Positions 23,518-31,679 are shown, numbered from the stretch's first letter. The stretch: 32,176 nt of DNA from Cognatishimia activa (GCF_001458335.1 NZ_CYTO01000024.1:855867-888042); one strand, 5' to 3'. The notes: generated from the sequence alone by a model not told the origin. Numbers and translations: made by a program.

Positions 23518-24300
23518 ATGTCTAAGCAGCGCATGTCTGACCTTGAGCACTATATCTCTACTGCATTAAAACTCGCTGCAGATGCCACTGAAACGGCGCA
23601 TCAAACTTGGTCCCAAGATCTTTTGGTTGACTACAAGGCCGATGGATCCGCGCTCACCCAAGCCGATTTGAACATCGAGATCCGTTGGCGCGAGGCGATC
23701 CGCAAAAACTATCCAAGTCACGGTATCTTGGGTGAAGAATTTGGGACAGAGACTGGTGACAGTGCTTTTACCTGGGTGCTCGACCCGATTGATGGCACCA
23801 GAGCTTTTGGAGCCGGGTTGCTAAATTATGCGTCTCTCATCAGCCTATGCCGTGACGGAACGCCAATCCTTGGCCTGATTGCCTTGCCCATGCCGGGATT
23901 GCTGTTTTGGGCCGCAGAAGGTCACGGCACGCATTTCGAAGGACGGCGGGTACACACGTCTGGGCGACAAGAATTGGATCACTCGGTGATCCACCTTGCA
24001 AATCCAGAGAGTTTTGGATCGGAGAGCCTGAGCCTGTACGACCAGCTCAAAACCAAAGGCAAACAACGGGTTTATGACGCCGGTTCCCCGGCATATGGAG
24101 CGCTATCGCGAGGCCTTATCGACCTATCCTTAAATGGCGACGACCTGGACGCCTTTGACATCTGCGCCCTTTGCCCAATTGTTCAGGAAGCCGGTGGTGT
24201 GATCTCTGACCTAAACGGCAAACCTCTGTCCATCCTGTCCAAAGGCGCAATTGTCGCAAGCGCGTCACCAGCGCTTCATCAACACGTGTTATCTTTATAG
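23518..24300 (+). CDS. Inositol monophosphatase-family phosphatase, HisN-like
   Basis: A 260-residue Mg2+-dependent phosphatase. Metal-binding motifs are GEEFGTE (72-78), VLDPIDGTRAF (87-97) and the C-terminal LDAFDICALCPIVQEAGG with D214. The DPIDGTRAF segment and LISLCRDGTPILGLI resemble histidinol-phosphatases of the HisN type more than CysQ or true inositol phosphatases, so histidinol phosphate is the best guess. The start is uncertain between ATG 23518 and ATG 23533; neither has a strong ribosome binding site. It follows the terminator at 23480 and precedes the SDR gene by 63 bp. Confidence 0.82.
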   Translation: MSKQRMSDLEHYISTALKLAADATETAHQTWSQDLLVDYKADGSALTQADLNIEIRWREAIRKNYPSHGILGEEFGTETGDSAFTWVLDPIDGTRAFGAGLLNYASLISLCRDGTPILGLIALPMPGLLFWAAEGHGTHFEGRRVHTSGRQELDHSVIHLANPESFGSESLSLYDQLKTKGKQRVYDAGSPAYGALSRGLIDLSLNGDDLDAFDICALCPIVQEAGGVISDLNGKPLSILSKGAIVASASPALHQHVLSL

Positions 24301-24363
24301 GGATCGCAAACCTGCGGCGTTTGTGCCCTTGACCATTCTCCGCCAAAGGATCACACCTTTGAC

Positions 24364-25008
24364 ATGACTGAGAAAATCGCACTTGTCACCGGCGCATCGC
24401 GCGGCCTTGGATATGCTTTCGCCGAGGCGCTTGCGCCCGACTATCATGTGGTCGCCGTTGGGCGCACCATCGGTGGGCTGGAAGAGCTCGACGACAAGAT
24501 CAAAGCCAAAGGGGGCGATGCGACGCTGGCCCCAATGGACATCACCAATGTCGACGCCATGGCGCAACTTTGCCGGTCTATTTACGATCGTTGGGGCAAG
24601 ATTGACCTGTGGGTTCATGCGGCCGTCCACGGCGCGCCCCTGACACCAACCAGCCATATCGACGCAAAAGACTGGGAAAAATCAGTCGCTTGCAACGTGA
24701 CCGCGACCGGGCAGCTGATCCCGTTTATGGCGCCTCTCTTGGGTGAAACCGGACAAGCCGTCTTCTTTGATGACCCAAAAGCGGGCGAGAAGTTCTTTGG
24801 CTCTTATGGCGCAACAAAAGCCTCGCAAATCGCCTTGGCCAAAAGCTGGCAGGCCGAAACCGTGAAGACCGGTCCAAAGGTGCATGTCTTGGAACCAAAC
24901 CCGATGCCAACCGCCACGCGCGCCCGCTTCTTCCCGGGTGAGCCACGCGACTCGCTTGCCTCCATCCATGACGAGGCGGCGCGGCTCATCAAAGAGCTCG
25001 CTCTTTAA
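24364..25008 (+). CDS. Short-chain dehydrogenase/reductase family protein, atypical active site
   Basis: A 214-residue SDR-fold protein. The cofactor loop TGASRGLG is at 9-16, the structural Asn at N111, and YxxxK at Y148/K152. The usual NNAG is replaced by VHAAVHG (84-90). The catalytic serine expected about 13 residues before Y148 is absent; the segment reads VFFDDPKAG. The protein is also short for the family because the substrate-binding C-terminal part is reduced. It may be a reductase with altered chemistry or a non-enzymatic NAD(P)-binding protein. A CAAAGG-N6-CCTTTG inverted repeat (24344-24361) lies just before the ATG. Confidence 0.82.
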   Translation: MTEKIALVTGASRGLGYAFAEALAPDYHVVAVGRTIGGLEELDDKIKAKGGDATLAPMDITNVDAMAQLCRSIYDRWGKIDLWVHAAVHGAPLTPTSHIDAKDWEKSVACNVTATGQLIPFMAPLLGETGQAVFFDDPKAGEKFFGSYGATKASQIALAKSWQAETVKTGPKVHVLEPNPMPTATRARFFPGEPRDSLASIHDEAARLIKELAL

Positions 25009-25112
25009 CGCCCAGTTTATCCAATTTCACCTGCGTTGCTCTGTGCGCTTGATGAGGGCCTGACACTCCCGTAGAGAGTGATAAAGCCTTTATTGACGAC
25101 CGGAGCTCCCGC

Positions 25113-25895
25113 ATGCGCATTCTCATCACCAACGACGATGGCATCAACGCGCCGGGCCTTTCGGTGATGGAGAAGATCGCCACGGACCTTGTGGGACCCG
25201 ATGGCGAAGTTTGGACTGTGGCTCCGGCCTTTGAGCAATCGGGTGTTGGCCACTGTATCAGCTACACCCACCCAACCATGATTGCCAAATTGGGCGAGCG
25301 TCGGTTTGCAGCCGAAGGAAGCCCAGCGGATTGCGTGCTAGCGGGTATCCACGACGTGTTGAATGGGGAGAAGCCTGACCTGATTTTGTCGGGTGTGAAC
25401 CGTGGCAACAACTCGGCTGAAAATACCATGTATTCCGGCACCATCGGTGGCGCGATGGAAGGGGCTTTACAAGGTGTGCCGTCATTTGCTCTTTCGCAAT
25501 ATTACGGTCCAAGAAACCTCGACCTAGAGGATTCATTTGAAGCCAGCGCCCATTTCGGAGTGGACGTCATTCGCAAGATTTTGGCCGCGAATATGGAAGA
25601 CAACCAAAACTATCGCCTGTTTTATAACATCAACTTCCCGCCTATCCCTGCAAACGAAGTCAAAGGGATCAAGGTTGCAACCCAAGGGCGACGTCAAGGT
25701 GTAAACTTTGCAGTCAAAGCGGAAACCAGCCCCGGACGTCGGCGTTTTCTGTGGGTCACAGGCGGAGATCAAAGCGTCCCTTCTGGCGAAGGATCTGACG
25801 CGCAGGCAAATCTGAATGACTATATTTCGGTCACACCGATGCGCGCGGACCTGACGGCACATGACGCCCTTGAAGCGCTGAAAGTGATTGAATGA
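25113..25895 (+). CDS. surE: 5'/3'-nucleotidase SurE
   Basis: A metal-dependent nucleotidase acting on nucleoside 5'- and 3'-monophosphates, linked to stationary-phase survival. The N-terminal [14 protein letters not shown] carries the metal-binding Asp pair (D8, D9), and [26 protein letters not shown] is the second conserved block. The 260-residue length is normal. GGAG lies 8 nt before the ATG. The stop overlaps pcm by 4 bp (ATGA), and an nlpD-like gene follows, giving the surE-pcm-nlpD order also known from E. coli. Confidence 0.96.
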   Translation: MRILITNDDGINAPGLSVMEKIATDLVGPDGEVWTVAPAFEQSGVGHCISYTHPTMIAKLGERRFAAEGSPADCVLAGIHDVLNGEKPDLILSGVNRGNNSAENTMYSGTIGGAMEGALQGVPSFALSQYYGPRNLDLEDSFEASAHFGVDVIRKILAANMEDNQNYRLFYNINFPPIPANEVKGIKVATQGRRQGVNFAVKAETSPGRRRFLWVTGGDQSVPSGEGSDAQANLNDYISVTPMRADLTAHDALEALKVIE

Positions 25896-26539
25896 CTGAC
25901 GATCTCGCTGAACGCAAAATGCAATTCATGTTTGCCCTGCGCAGCAAGGGCATCACAGACATGGCTGTGTTGACGGCCATGGAGAAGGTAGATCGCGGGC
26001 TGTTTGTGAAGGGTTTGTTCGCCGACCGCGCCTATGAAGACACCCCTCTGCCCATCCCCTGTGGCCAGACCATCAGCCAACCCTCCGTGGTGGGCCTCAT
26101 GACCCAGGCGTTGAATGTGTCCCCGCGGGACAAGGTATTGGAAGTGGGCACTGGCTCGGGCTATCAAGCAGCCATTCTCAGCCACCTGGCGCGTCGCGTG
26201 TACACGGTCGACCGGCATCGCCGCCTCGTGACGGAAGCCAAACAGATTTTTCAAGACTTAGATCTGGCCAATGTCACCGCCTTTTCAGCCGACGGCAGCT
26301 TCGGCCTGCCCGATCAAGCGCCCTTTGACCGCATCATCGTAACCGCCGCCGCCGAAGACCCGCCGGGCCCTCTTTTGGCACAGCTCAAGTTGGGCGGAAT
26401 CATGGTGGTGCCTGTGGGCCAATCCGATGCTGTTCAATCTATGATCAAAGTGGTGCGCGGTGAGGACGGTTTTGATTACGAAGAGATCAGACCCGTACGT
26501 TTTGTGCCTTTGGTCGAAGGTATGGCCCGTGACAATTAG
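25892..26539 (+). CDS. pcm: Protein-L-isoaspartate O-methyltransferase
   Basis: A cytoplasmic SAM-dependent enzyme of 215 residues that methylates isoaspartyl residues in damaged proteins and so starts their repair. The SAM-binding motif [16 protein letters not shown], is at 82-96. The family motif [21 protein letters not shown] precedes it, and [14 protein letters not shown] is motif II. The start overlaps the surE stop (ATGA), so the two are translated together. A candidate promoter for the next gene lies over its last codons. Confidence 0.96.
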   Translation: MTDDLAERKMQFMFALRSKGITDMAVLTAMEKVDRGLFVKGLFADRAYEDTPLPIPCGQTISQPSVVGLMTQALNVSPRDKVLEVGTGSGYQAAILSHLARRVYTVDRHRRLVTEAKQIFQDLDLANVTAFSADGSFGLPDQAPFDRIIVTAAAEDPPGPLLAQLKLGGIMVVPVGQSDAVQSMIKVVRGEDGFDYEEIRPVRFVPLVEGMARDN

Positions 26540-26558
26540 GCGAAACTCTGCCTATAAA
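26529..26558 (+). promoter_or_regulatory. Candidate promoter for the nlpD-like gene
   Basis: GTGACA (26529-26534), one mismatch from TTGACA, and TATAAA (26553-26558) are separated by 18 nt. Transcription would start near 26565, just before a strong hairpin, so the nlpD-like gene can be expressed apart from surE-pcm. Confidence 0.45.
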
Positions 26559-26573
26559 GCGCCAAGGTATGTG

Positions 26574-26603
26574 ACTGGACCGCAGAACTCTGCGACATCC
26601 AGT
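26574..26603 (+). repeat. Nested hairpin between pcm and the nlpD-like gene
   Basis: Outer arms ACTGGA/TCCAGT (26574-26579, 26598-26603) and inner arms CGCAG/CTGCG (26581-26585, 26590-26594) with loop AACT form an 11-bp interrupted stem. There is no T-run, so it is more likely a 5' mRNA stem than a terminator. Confidence 0.55.
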
Positions 26604-26664
26604 AGTGTTTACGCGTAACGAAACCCCACACATTAGAAATAAGGGGTTCGACGAGGATATCGAG

Positions 26665-27867
26665 ATGACAGTTTCCCTGCGACGCCCTTTTGGATTTGTC
26701 CCAGCCCGCTTAGCTATGGCTGTGTCAGCCGCAGCCCTTGTGTCCGCTTGTAGCGGGCCATTGGATTTGGACCTTCGCGATGTATTTGGCCAGGGCCTTG
26801 ATACGTCCGAGGCCGCAGTTGGTGCGACCGCGGATCGCCCTACACCGGATGCCCGCGGGATCATCTCTTACCCGAACTATCAGGTGGCTGTCGCCAAACG
26901 CGGTGACACAGTTGCTGATGTGGCCAATCGTGTTGGCGTGGATGCCACAGAGCTCGCCAGATACAACGCGGTGCAAGTCAACGATCCGCTTCGCGACGGC
27001 GAGATTGTCGCCCTCCCGACCCGGGTAGCGGAACCGGCTTCTGGGCAGGTCGTGTCACCAAGCAATGTCGACATCACGTCCCTTGCAGGCAATGCCATCG
27101 ATAACGCGACTCCTGTGGTCCAAACAGATGAGCTGGAAGCAGCGCCCGTCCAAGTAACTGAGGACACCCAGATTGGCTTTGAGCCGATCCGCCACACGGT
27201 CCAGCGCGGCGAGACGGCGTTCACGATCTCGCGTCTCTACAATGTATCCGTGCGCAGCCTGGCGGAATGGAACGGCTTGGGCAAAGACTTCACCATTCGT
27301 GAAAACCAAATCCTTCTGATCCCACCGGCGCGACCTTCTGCACCGTCTGAAAGCGCGCGCCCTCAGGCGCGCACAGAGACAACCGCACCGGGCGAAGGCA
27401 GCCCAACCCCGGTTCCGCCAAGTGCAGCAACGCCTTTGCCGGATGAAACACCATCCGCACCGGTTGCAAAACCTGCGGCAGAGGATCTGTCCAAGCAACA
27501 GACCAAACCTGCCAATAGCAGCGCGAAGATGTCCTTCCCAGTGAATGGCAAGATCATTCGCCCCTACTCTAAAGGCAAAAACAACGGTATCGACATGTCT
27601 GCGCCCGCAGGCACTCCTGTTGTTGCAGCTGCAGATGGAACGGTTGCTGCGATTACAACGGACGCGGACGGGGTAAAAATCGTTGTGGTCCGCCACGCCG
27701 ATAATGTCATGACGGTCTATTACAACGTCGAGGGTATCACCGCATCCAAAGGCGCGACGGTGAAACGCAACGCGAAAATTGCGGCGATCCCGGCGAAGGA
27801 TAACTTCGTGCATTTCGAGGTACGAAAAGGGTTTGAGAGCGTCGACCCAATGCCGTTCCTACAATAA
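26665..27867 (+). CDS. nlpD: NlpD-like LysM lipoprotein with degenerate M23 peptidase domain
   Basis: A 400-residue envelope lipoprotein. The signal peptide ends in the lipobox VSAC with Cys29 as lipidation site. Two LysM domains follow (about 71-122 and 175-218), then a Pro/Ala/Glu-rich linker and a C-terminal M23/LytM domain (about 290-400). Of the zinc ligands, the first His is Asn (N306, in NNGID), D310 and the last His (VHFEV) remain, and the other His of HxH is Phe. That matches NlpD/EnvC-type activators of cell-wall amidases rather than an active endopeptidase. ATG at 26665 has GAGG 8 nt upstream; GTG at 26605 would put a charged extension before the signal peptide. Confidence 0.85.
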   Translation: MTVSLRRPFGFVPARLAMAVSAAALVSACSGPLDLDLRDVFGQGLDTSEAAVGATADRPTPDARGIISYPNYQVAVAKRGDTVADVANRVGVDATELARYNAVQVNDPLRDGEIVALPTRVAEPASGQVVSPSNVDITSLAGNAIDNATPVVQTDELEAAPVQVTEDTQIGFEPIRHTVQRGETAFTISRLYNVSVRSLAEWNGLGKDFTIRENQILLIPPARPSAPSESARPQARTETTAPGEGSPTPVPPSAATPLPDETPSAPVAKPAAEDLSKQQTKPANSSAKMSFPVNGKIIRPYSKGKNNGIDMSAPAGTPVVAAADGTVAAITTDADGVKIVVVRHADNVMTVYYNVEGITASKGATVKRNAKIAAIPAKDNFVHFEVRKGFESVDPMPFLQ

Positions 27868-27878
27868 CGCATTCAAAG

Positions 27879-27905
27879 AAAAAGGGGCCAAGCGGCCCCT
27901 TTTTT
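27879..27905. terminator. Bidirectional terminator overlapping the DUF815 stop codon
   Basis: AAAGGGGCC (27881-27889) and GGCCCCTTT (27894-27902) form a perfect 9-bp stem with a 4-nt loop, followed by T through 27905 on the plus strand; A-rich flanks suit minus-strand use as well. The plus-strand T-run contains two bases of the minus-strand gene's stop codon (27904-27906). Confidence 0.9.
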
Positions 27906-28746
27906 ATGTGATCGACACGCCTTTGCGCCCCGCCAAATCCGTGAAGAATTGCCAGGCCACCCGACCTGACCGGCTTCCCCGTGTGGCCTGCCACTCAATC
28001 GCTTCGGCGCGCAGGGTTTCATCATCAATTTCAAGATCATAGGCGTCACAATAGCCACGGATCATATCAAGGTATTCATCTTGTGAACATGGATGGAAGC
28101 CGAGCCACAGACCAAAGCGATCAGACAAAGATACCTTTTCTTCGACCGCCTCAGACGGATTGATCGCTGAGCCACGCTCATTCTCAATCATATCCCGCGG
28201 CATTAGGTGGCGACGGTTTGATGTGGCGTAGAACACAACGTTCTCTGGCCGCCCTTCAATCCCGCCATCCAGCACCGCTTTCAGGCTCTTATAGTGCTGG
28301 TCATCATGGGAGAATGACAGATCATCACAGAACAGCACAAACCGTTCCTTCCGCCCGCGCAGATGGTTCAGTAGCCGAGACACCGTCGGCAGGTCTTCTC
28401 GTTGCAATTCAACGATCTTCAAAGACAAACCGCGGTTCAAAAGTTCTCCATGCACCGCCTTCACCAGCGAGGATTTCCCCATCCCACGTGCGCCCCACAA
28501 AAGCGCGTTGTTTGCTGGCAAACCACGGGCAAATTGTTCGGTGTTGGCAAGCAATGTGTCGCGGGAGCGGTTCACACCAATCAACAGCTCAATCCCAACC
28601 CGGCTCACCTCTGGGACCGGCTCCAGACGATCAGGATCTACATGCCACACAAACGCATCTGCCGCGTCAAAATCGGGTGCTGGCAAAGGCGCTGGCGCCA
28701 TCCGTTCTAAGGCTTCTGCGATCCGGTTTAAGGTTTTGTCGTCCAT
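27904..28746 (-). CDS. DUF815 P-loop ATPase
   Basis: A 280-residue AAA+-like ATP-binding protein of the DUF815 family, function unknown. Walker A GARGMGKSS is at 85-93 and the Walker B-like VLFCDDLSF at 137-145. VVFYATSNRRHLMPRDM is a sensor-1-type segment, and the C-terminal part carries RSGRVAWQFF. The N-terminal ~50 residues are Pro/Asp-rich. GGAAGAAG precedes the ATG at 28746. It converges on the nlpD-like gene with a shared terminator and is divergent from the small gene at 28912 across 165 bp. Confidence 0.88.
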   Translation of the reverse strand: MDDKTLNRIAEALERMAPAPLPAPDFDAADAFVWHVDPDRLEPVPEVSRVGIELLIGVNRSRDTLLANTEQFARGLPANNALLWGARGMGKSSLVKAVHGELLNRGLSLKIVELQREDLPTVSRLLNHLRGRKERFVLFCDDLSFSHDDQHYKSLKAVLDGGIEGRPENVVFYATSNRRHLMPRDMIENERGSAINPSEAVEEKVSLSDRFGLWLGFHPCSQDEYLDMIRGYCDAYDLEIDDETLRAEAIEWQATRGSRSGRVAWQFFTDLAGRKGVSIT

Positions 28747-28911
28747 GATCTTCTTCCGCTGTCTTCGCTCTTTTCAAACCACGTTCTGCGCGGCTCAACA
28801 AGGGCTTCGATCCCTAGCAACGAATGCGATTTTGAAATTTCCGCCTTTGGCACTACCATCCAATCAAGTCGATTAGTCAACAGATCACATTTGCCCCAAC
28901 AGGAGACCCAT

Positions 28912-29109
28912 ATGCTCTACCCAATTGCTGAACTGGAAAACGAAAAGCTTAGCGCTTTACAGGCTTTAGAAAAAGAAATCGGAGGACCAGTGGTCGCATT
29001 AACACAGCTGGACACAAATGCAGCGGATCTTTCCAAAGAAAACTTGCAGAAGATCAAGGAAGCCGAGGAAGAGCTTGGCGTCGTGCTCGTGGCTCTGCGT
29101 CCGAATTGA
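28912..29109 (+). CDS. Small 65-residue protein of unknown function
   Basis: A short gene with good signs of being real: AGGAG lies 6 nt before the ATG at 28912 and the composition is protein-like. The sequence reads as an N-terminal helix (IAELENEKLSALQALEKEIG), a strand (PVVALTQL), a second amphipathic helix (ENLQKIKEAEEELG) and a strand (VVLVALR), a small helix-strand-helix-strand repeat with 'vVaL' after each helix. I recognise no family. There is no signal peptide. It converges on tatC, and the stem at 29140 lies just after its stop. Confidence 0.65.
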   Translation: MLYPIAELENEKLSALQALEKEIGGPVVALTQLDTNAADLSKENLQKIKEAEEELGVVLVALRPN

Positions 29110-29129
29110 TTGTTCCAATCTAAAGGTCA

Positions 29130-29161
29130 AAAAAGAAAAAGGGCGCCCTATTGGGCGCCCT
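29130..29161 (-). terminator. Intrinsic terminator of the tatABC operon
   Basis: AGGGCGCCC (29140-29148) and GGGCGCCCT (29153-29161) form a perfect 9-bp stem with loop TATT. On the minus strand a strong T-run follows (TTTTTCTTTTTT); on the plus strand the run is weaker, so it mainly serves tatABC and perhaps also the small gene. Confidence 0.9.
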
Positions 29162-29183
29162 CTTTGGTTCTGGAGCCTGCGCT

Positions 29184-30095
29184 TTACTTCGCAGTGTCAT
29201 CCGTGTCTGCATCCATCATCTCTTCAGGGTGCAAGTCATCTTCGTCATCGTAGTACCCTTCCGCGCGCAATTGCTCTTCGCGCTTCTTCTCCACACGACC
29301 CACGAGGAAGATGGACACCTCATAAAGCCCGTAGACCACCACAAATAGGATCACCTGAGTGATAACGTCTGGCGGCGTCACCAACGCTGCGAGCACGAGA
29401 ATACCAACGACCGCATATTTGCGGACATTTCCAAGTCCTTCTGCGTTCACCAGCCCCGCTTTGCCCATCAAGGTCAAAAGGACGGGCAGTTGGAAACACA
29501 GACCAAAAGCCACCACGAATTTGATGGTCAGATTCAGGTATTCCTGCGCAGAACCTTGGAAAACAACGGACAGGCCTTGTTGCACTTCTTCATCTACAAG
29601 CGCTTCGCCTTCATTGCCAAACTGTTGGAACCCAAGGAAAAAGTCATATGCCAGCGGTGTCACCACATAGAACGCGAAGGATGCGCCAAGGATGAACATG
29701 AAGGGCGACGCAACCAAGAATGGCAGGAACGCCCCACGTTCATTTTTGTAAAGCCCCGGTGCCACAAAGCGCCACATCTGCAAGCCGATGTACGGAAATG
29801 CCAAAATAAAGCCGCCAAGGAACGAGATCTTAATAGCAACAAAGAAGCCCTCTTGCGGGCTGATGAAGATCAGGTCGCAATCCTGGCCCCGCTCACCCAG
29901 AACCTGACACAGGGGTGAGGTCAGGAAGTTAAACAGCGGCGTCGCAACCGTGAAACAAATCACCATACCAATGATGAATGCCACGACAGAATGGATCAGC
30001 CGTGTGCGTAGCTCCGCAAGATGTTCAATCAGAGGGGCCGAGCTTTCCTCGACCTCGTCCATTGGGTCTTCCGCCATGTGTTCGGACTGGCTCAT
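29184..30095 (-). CDS. tatC: Sec-independent protein translocase TatC
   Basis: The six-helix inner-membrane core of the twin-arginine pathway, which with TatB recognises twin-arginine signal peptides on folded proteins. The N-terminal LIEHLAELRTRLI motif and the FISPQEGFFVAIKISF region are diagnostic. The 303 residues exceed E. coli TatC (258) through an insertion (LVDEEVQQGLSVVFQGSAQEY) and an acidic C-terminal tail. The start overlaps the tatB stop by 4 bp. It is the last gene of tatABC. Confidence 0.96.
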   Translation of the reverse strand: MSQSEHMAEDPMDEVEESSAPLIEHLAELRTRLIHSVVAFIIGMVICFTVATPLFNFLTSPLCQVLGERGQDCDLIFISPQEGFFVAIKISFLGGFILAFPYIGLQMWRFVAPGLYKNERGAFLPFLVASPFMFILGASFAFYVVTPLAYDFFLGFQQFGNEGEALVDEEVQQGLSVVFQGSAQEYLNLTIKFVVAFGLCFQLPVLLTLMGKAGLVNAEGLGNVRKYAVVGILVLAALVTPPDVITQVILFVVVYGLYEVSIFLVGRVEKKREEQLRAEGYYDDEDDLHPEEMMDADTDDTAK

Positions 30096-30607
30096 TCTGC
30101 GTCTTTCTTCGTCTCAGCCTTAGGCTTGGCTTTTGGCTTGGTCGCCTTTTTGGGTGCGGCCTTAGCTGCAGGCTTCTTGGTGGCTGCTGGTTTCGCCTTT
30201 GTCGGCGTCTCCGCTGCTTCCTTGGCGGCCGCTGCCTTTTTCGCCGTCGCTTCTTGGATTTTCTTGGCCGCAGATGCTCGCTCTTCGCTCAAAGAATCTG
30301 TGCCTAAATCCAGTTTAAAATCAGTGGCATCCTTGACCTTGTCGCGCACCGCATCCGTGGCGGCTTTGGCAGGGTTTGCCATGGTTTTCAAACCGTCAGT
30401 GGCTGACTTGAACCCCTTTGTGGCGTCCTTCACCCCTGCCTCGTCAGCCGCTTGGTTCATGGCATAGGAAAACTCCCGTGCCATGCCCCGCATGCGCCCG
30501 ACAAAGCGGCCCACTTGCTGGAACATCACCGGCAAGTCTTTGGGCCCGATGACAATCAGGGCCACAACACCAATGATCAGAAGTTCGCTCCAACCGAGGT
30601 CAAACAT
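30092..30607 (-). CDS. tatB: Sec-independent protein translocase TatB
   Basis: A 171-residue membrane protein that partners TatC in the receptor complex. The N-terminus MFDLGWSELLIIGVVALIVIG plus the PKDLP hinge and the amphipathic helix VGRFVGRMRGMAREF define TatB. The C-terminal ~60 residues are an Ala/Lys/Pro-rich, highly basic tail (AKKPAAKAAPKKATKPK), probably disordered and cytoplasmic. It starts 3 bp after the tatA stop and overlaps tatC by 4 bp. Confidence 0.95.
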   Translation of the reverse strand: MFDLGWSELLIIGVVALIVIGPKDLPVMFQQVGRFVGRMRGMAREFSYAMNQAADEAGVKDATKGFKSATDGLKTMANPAKAATDAVRDKVKDATDFKLDLGTDSLSEERASAAKKIQEATAKKAAAAKEAAETPTKAKPAATKKPAAKAAPKKATKPKAKPKAETKKDAE

Positions 30608-30610
30608 AGA

Positions 30611-30826
30611 TTAGACCTTGTCTTTTTCGTCTTCCGGAGTGACGTCTTTCGCCACCTCTGCCGCGTCTTCTTCGATCTCTTTTGCGCCGTCATCGACACC
30701 TTTTTTGAAGGCTGTGATGCCTTTACCCACTTCGCCCATCAAAGAGCTGATTTTGCCGCGGCCAAACAGAACCAGAACCACAACAGCGATAAGCAAAAGA
30801 CCCGGAAGGCCGATATTGTTGAGCAT
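30611..30826 (-). CDS. tatA: Sec-independent protein translocase TatA
   Basis: The 71-residue pore or membrane-thinning subunit of the Tat system. It has one N-terminal transmembrane helix (about 4-20), the conserved FG turn (LFGRGK), an amphipathic helix ([18 protein letters not shown]) and an acidic tail. GGGAGAAGTTTC precedes the ATG, a good ribosome binding site. It is first in tatABC and divergent from the WYL regulator gene over 157 bp. Confidence 0.95.
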   Translation of the reverse strand: MLNNIGLPGLLLIAVVVLVLFGRGKISSLMGEVGKGITAFKKGVDDGAKEIEEDAAEVAKDVTPEDEKDKV

Positions 30827-30942
30827 GAAACTTCTCCCAATGCGTGCCCGATCACGGGCGTGATATATGCTGAGGATAGGTTTAAGGGCTGAATTCAGCG
30901 CTTTGAACCAACAAAACCTCTGGAATTCGGATGATTTACCCT

Positions 30943-30970
30943 CAATACTGACTCTAAACTGTCAGTATTG
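30943..30970. promoter_or_regulatory. Perfect 10-bp inverted repeat upstream of the WYL regulator
   Basis: CAATACTGAC (30943-30952) and GTCAGTATTG (30961-30970) are perfect arms with an 8-nt spacer, ending 13 nt before the regulator's ATG. The dyad spacing of about two helical turns suits a dimeric helix-turn-helix protein, so autoregulation is likely. Confidence 0.6.
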
Positions 30971-30983
30971 GAAATGATCAGAA

Positions 30984-31679
30984 ATGACCGCTGCAGAATC
31001 AAGAAAACACCCCGGCAAAAGCGCACGTCTGAGCGCGATAATGCAGCGCTTGTCGTCTGGTGACGTGGTGCGTGCAGAGGACCTAGCGGAGGAGTTTGGT
31101 GTCTCGGTCCGAAGCATCTATCGCGATATGGACAGTCTGAAAGCCAGCGGCATGCCGATTGAGGCCACCCAAGGCACCGGCTATCAAGCAAAAGCCGTCA
31201 CCACCCTGCCCCCGCTCCATTTGACCGAAAGCGAGCTGGAAGCCTTGCACCTTGGATTACTAGCGGTCGCCGCAAGTGCCGATGAAGACTTACAAAACGC
31301 GGCACAGACCGTGTCTCAGAAACTAGAAGACGCTTTGCCTCAGGGCGCAGAGACGCCATCGGGTGCTTATGCGGTCTACCCATTTGATGATGCCGGCCGC
31401 GCTCTTCAGCATCTGGCTACGCTGCGCTCTGCGATCCGGTCTCGACAGATGTTGCGGGTCACCATGGGCAGTGGCGCCAAGGAAGATGTGCGCCCCTTGC
31501 GGTTAGAATATTGGGGGCGCGTTTGGACATTGCTGGGTTATGCAGACGGAAGAAAAAGTTTCGTGAAAGTGCCCGTTCACGACATTCTAAACATGATCGT
31601 TTTGCCAGGCCTCTTTGTAGACGAAGGCGGAAAAGGCGCAGATGATCTGCCGCGAGCGACGCTCACCACTTTGCGTTAA
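30984..31679 (+). CDS. HTH/WYL-domain transcriptional regulator (YafY type)
   Basis: A 231-residue regulator. An N-terminal DeoR/HTH_11-type winged helix (SARLSAIMQRLSSGDVVRAE, then LAEEFGVSVRSIYRDMDSL, about 13-52) precedes a WYL domain, which senses ligands or nucleic acid; the segment VRPLRLEYWGRVWTLLGYADG carries the WYL core. Family members are often repressors of adjacent genes or control stress and defence loci; no such locus is visible here. It is divergent from tatA and overlaps the 3' end of the convergent gene by 17 bp. A perfect inverted repeat lies just upstream. Confidence 0.88.
   Translation: MTAAESRKHPGKSARLSAIMQRLSSGDVVRAEDLAEEFGVSVRSIYRDMDSLKASGMPIEATQGTGYQAKAVTTLPPLHLTESELEALHLGLLAVAASADEDLQNAAQTVSQKLEDALPQGAETPSGAYAVYPFDDAGRALQHLATLRSAIRSRQMLRVTMGSGAKEDVRPLRLEYWGRVWTLLGYADGRKSFVKVPVHDILNMIVLPGLFVDEGGKGADDLPRATLTTLR

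Noticed and set aside
26605-26664. GTG start giving a 20-residue extension of the nlpD-like protein
   Set aside because: The extension is charged and would precede a standard lipoprotein signal peptide; ATG at 26665 has a better-placed ribosome binding site.
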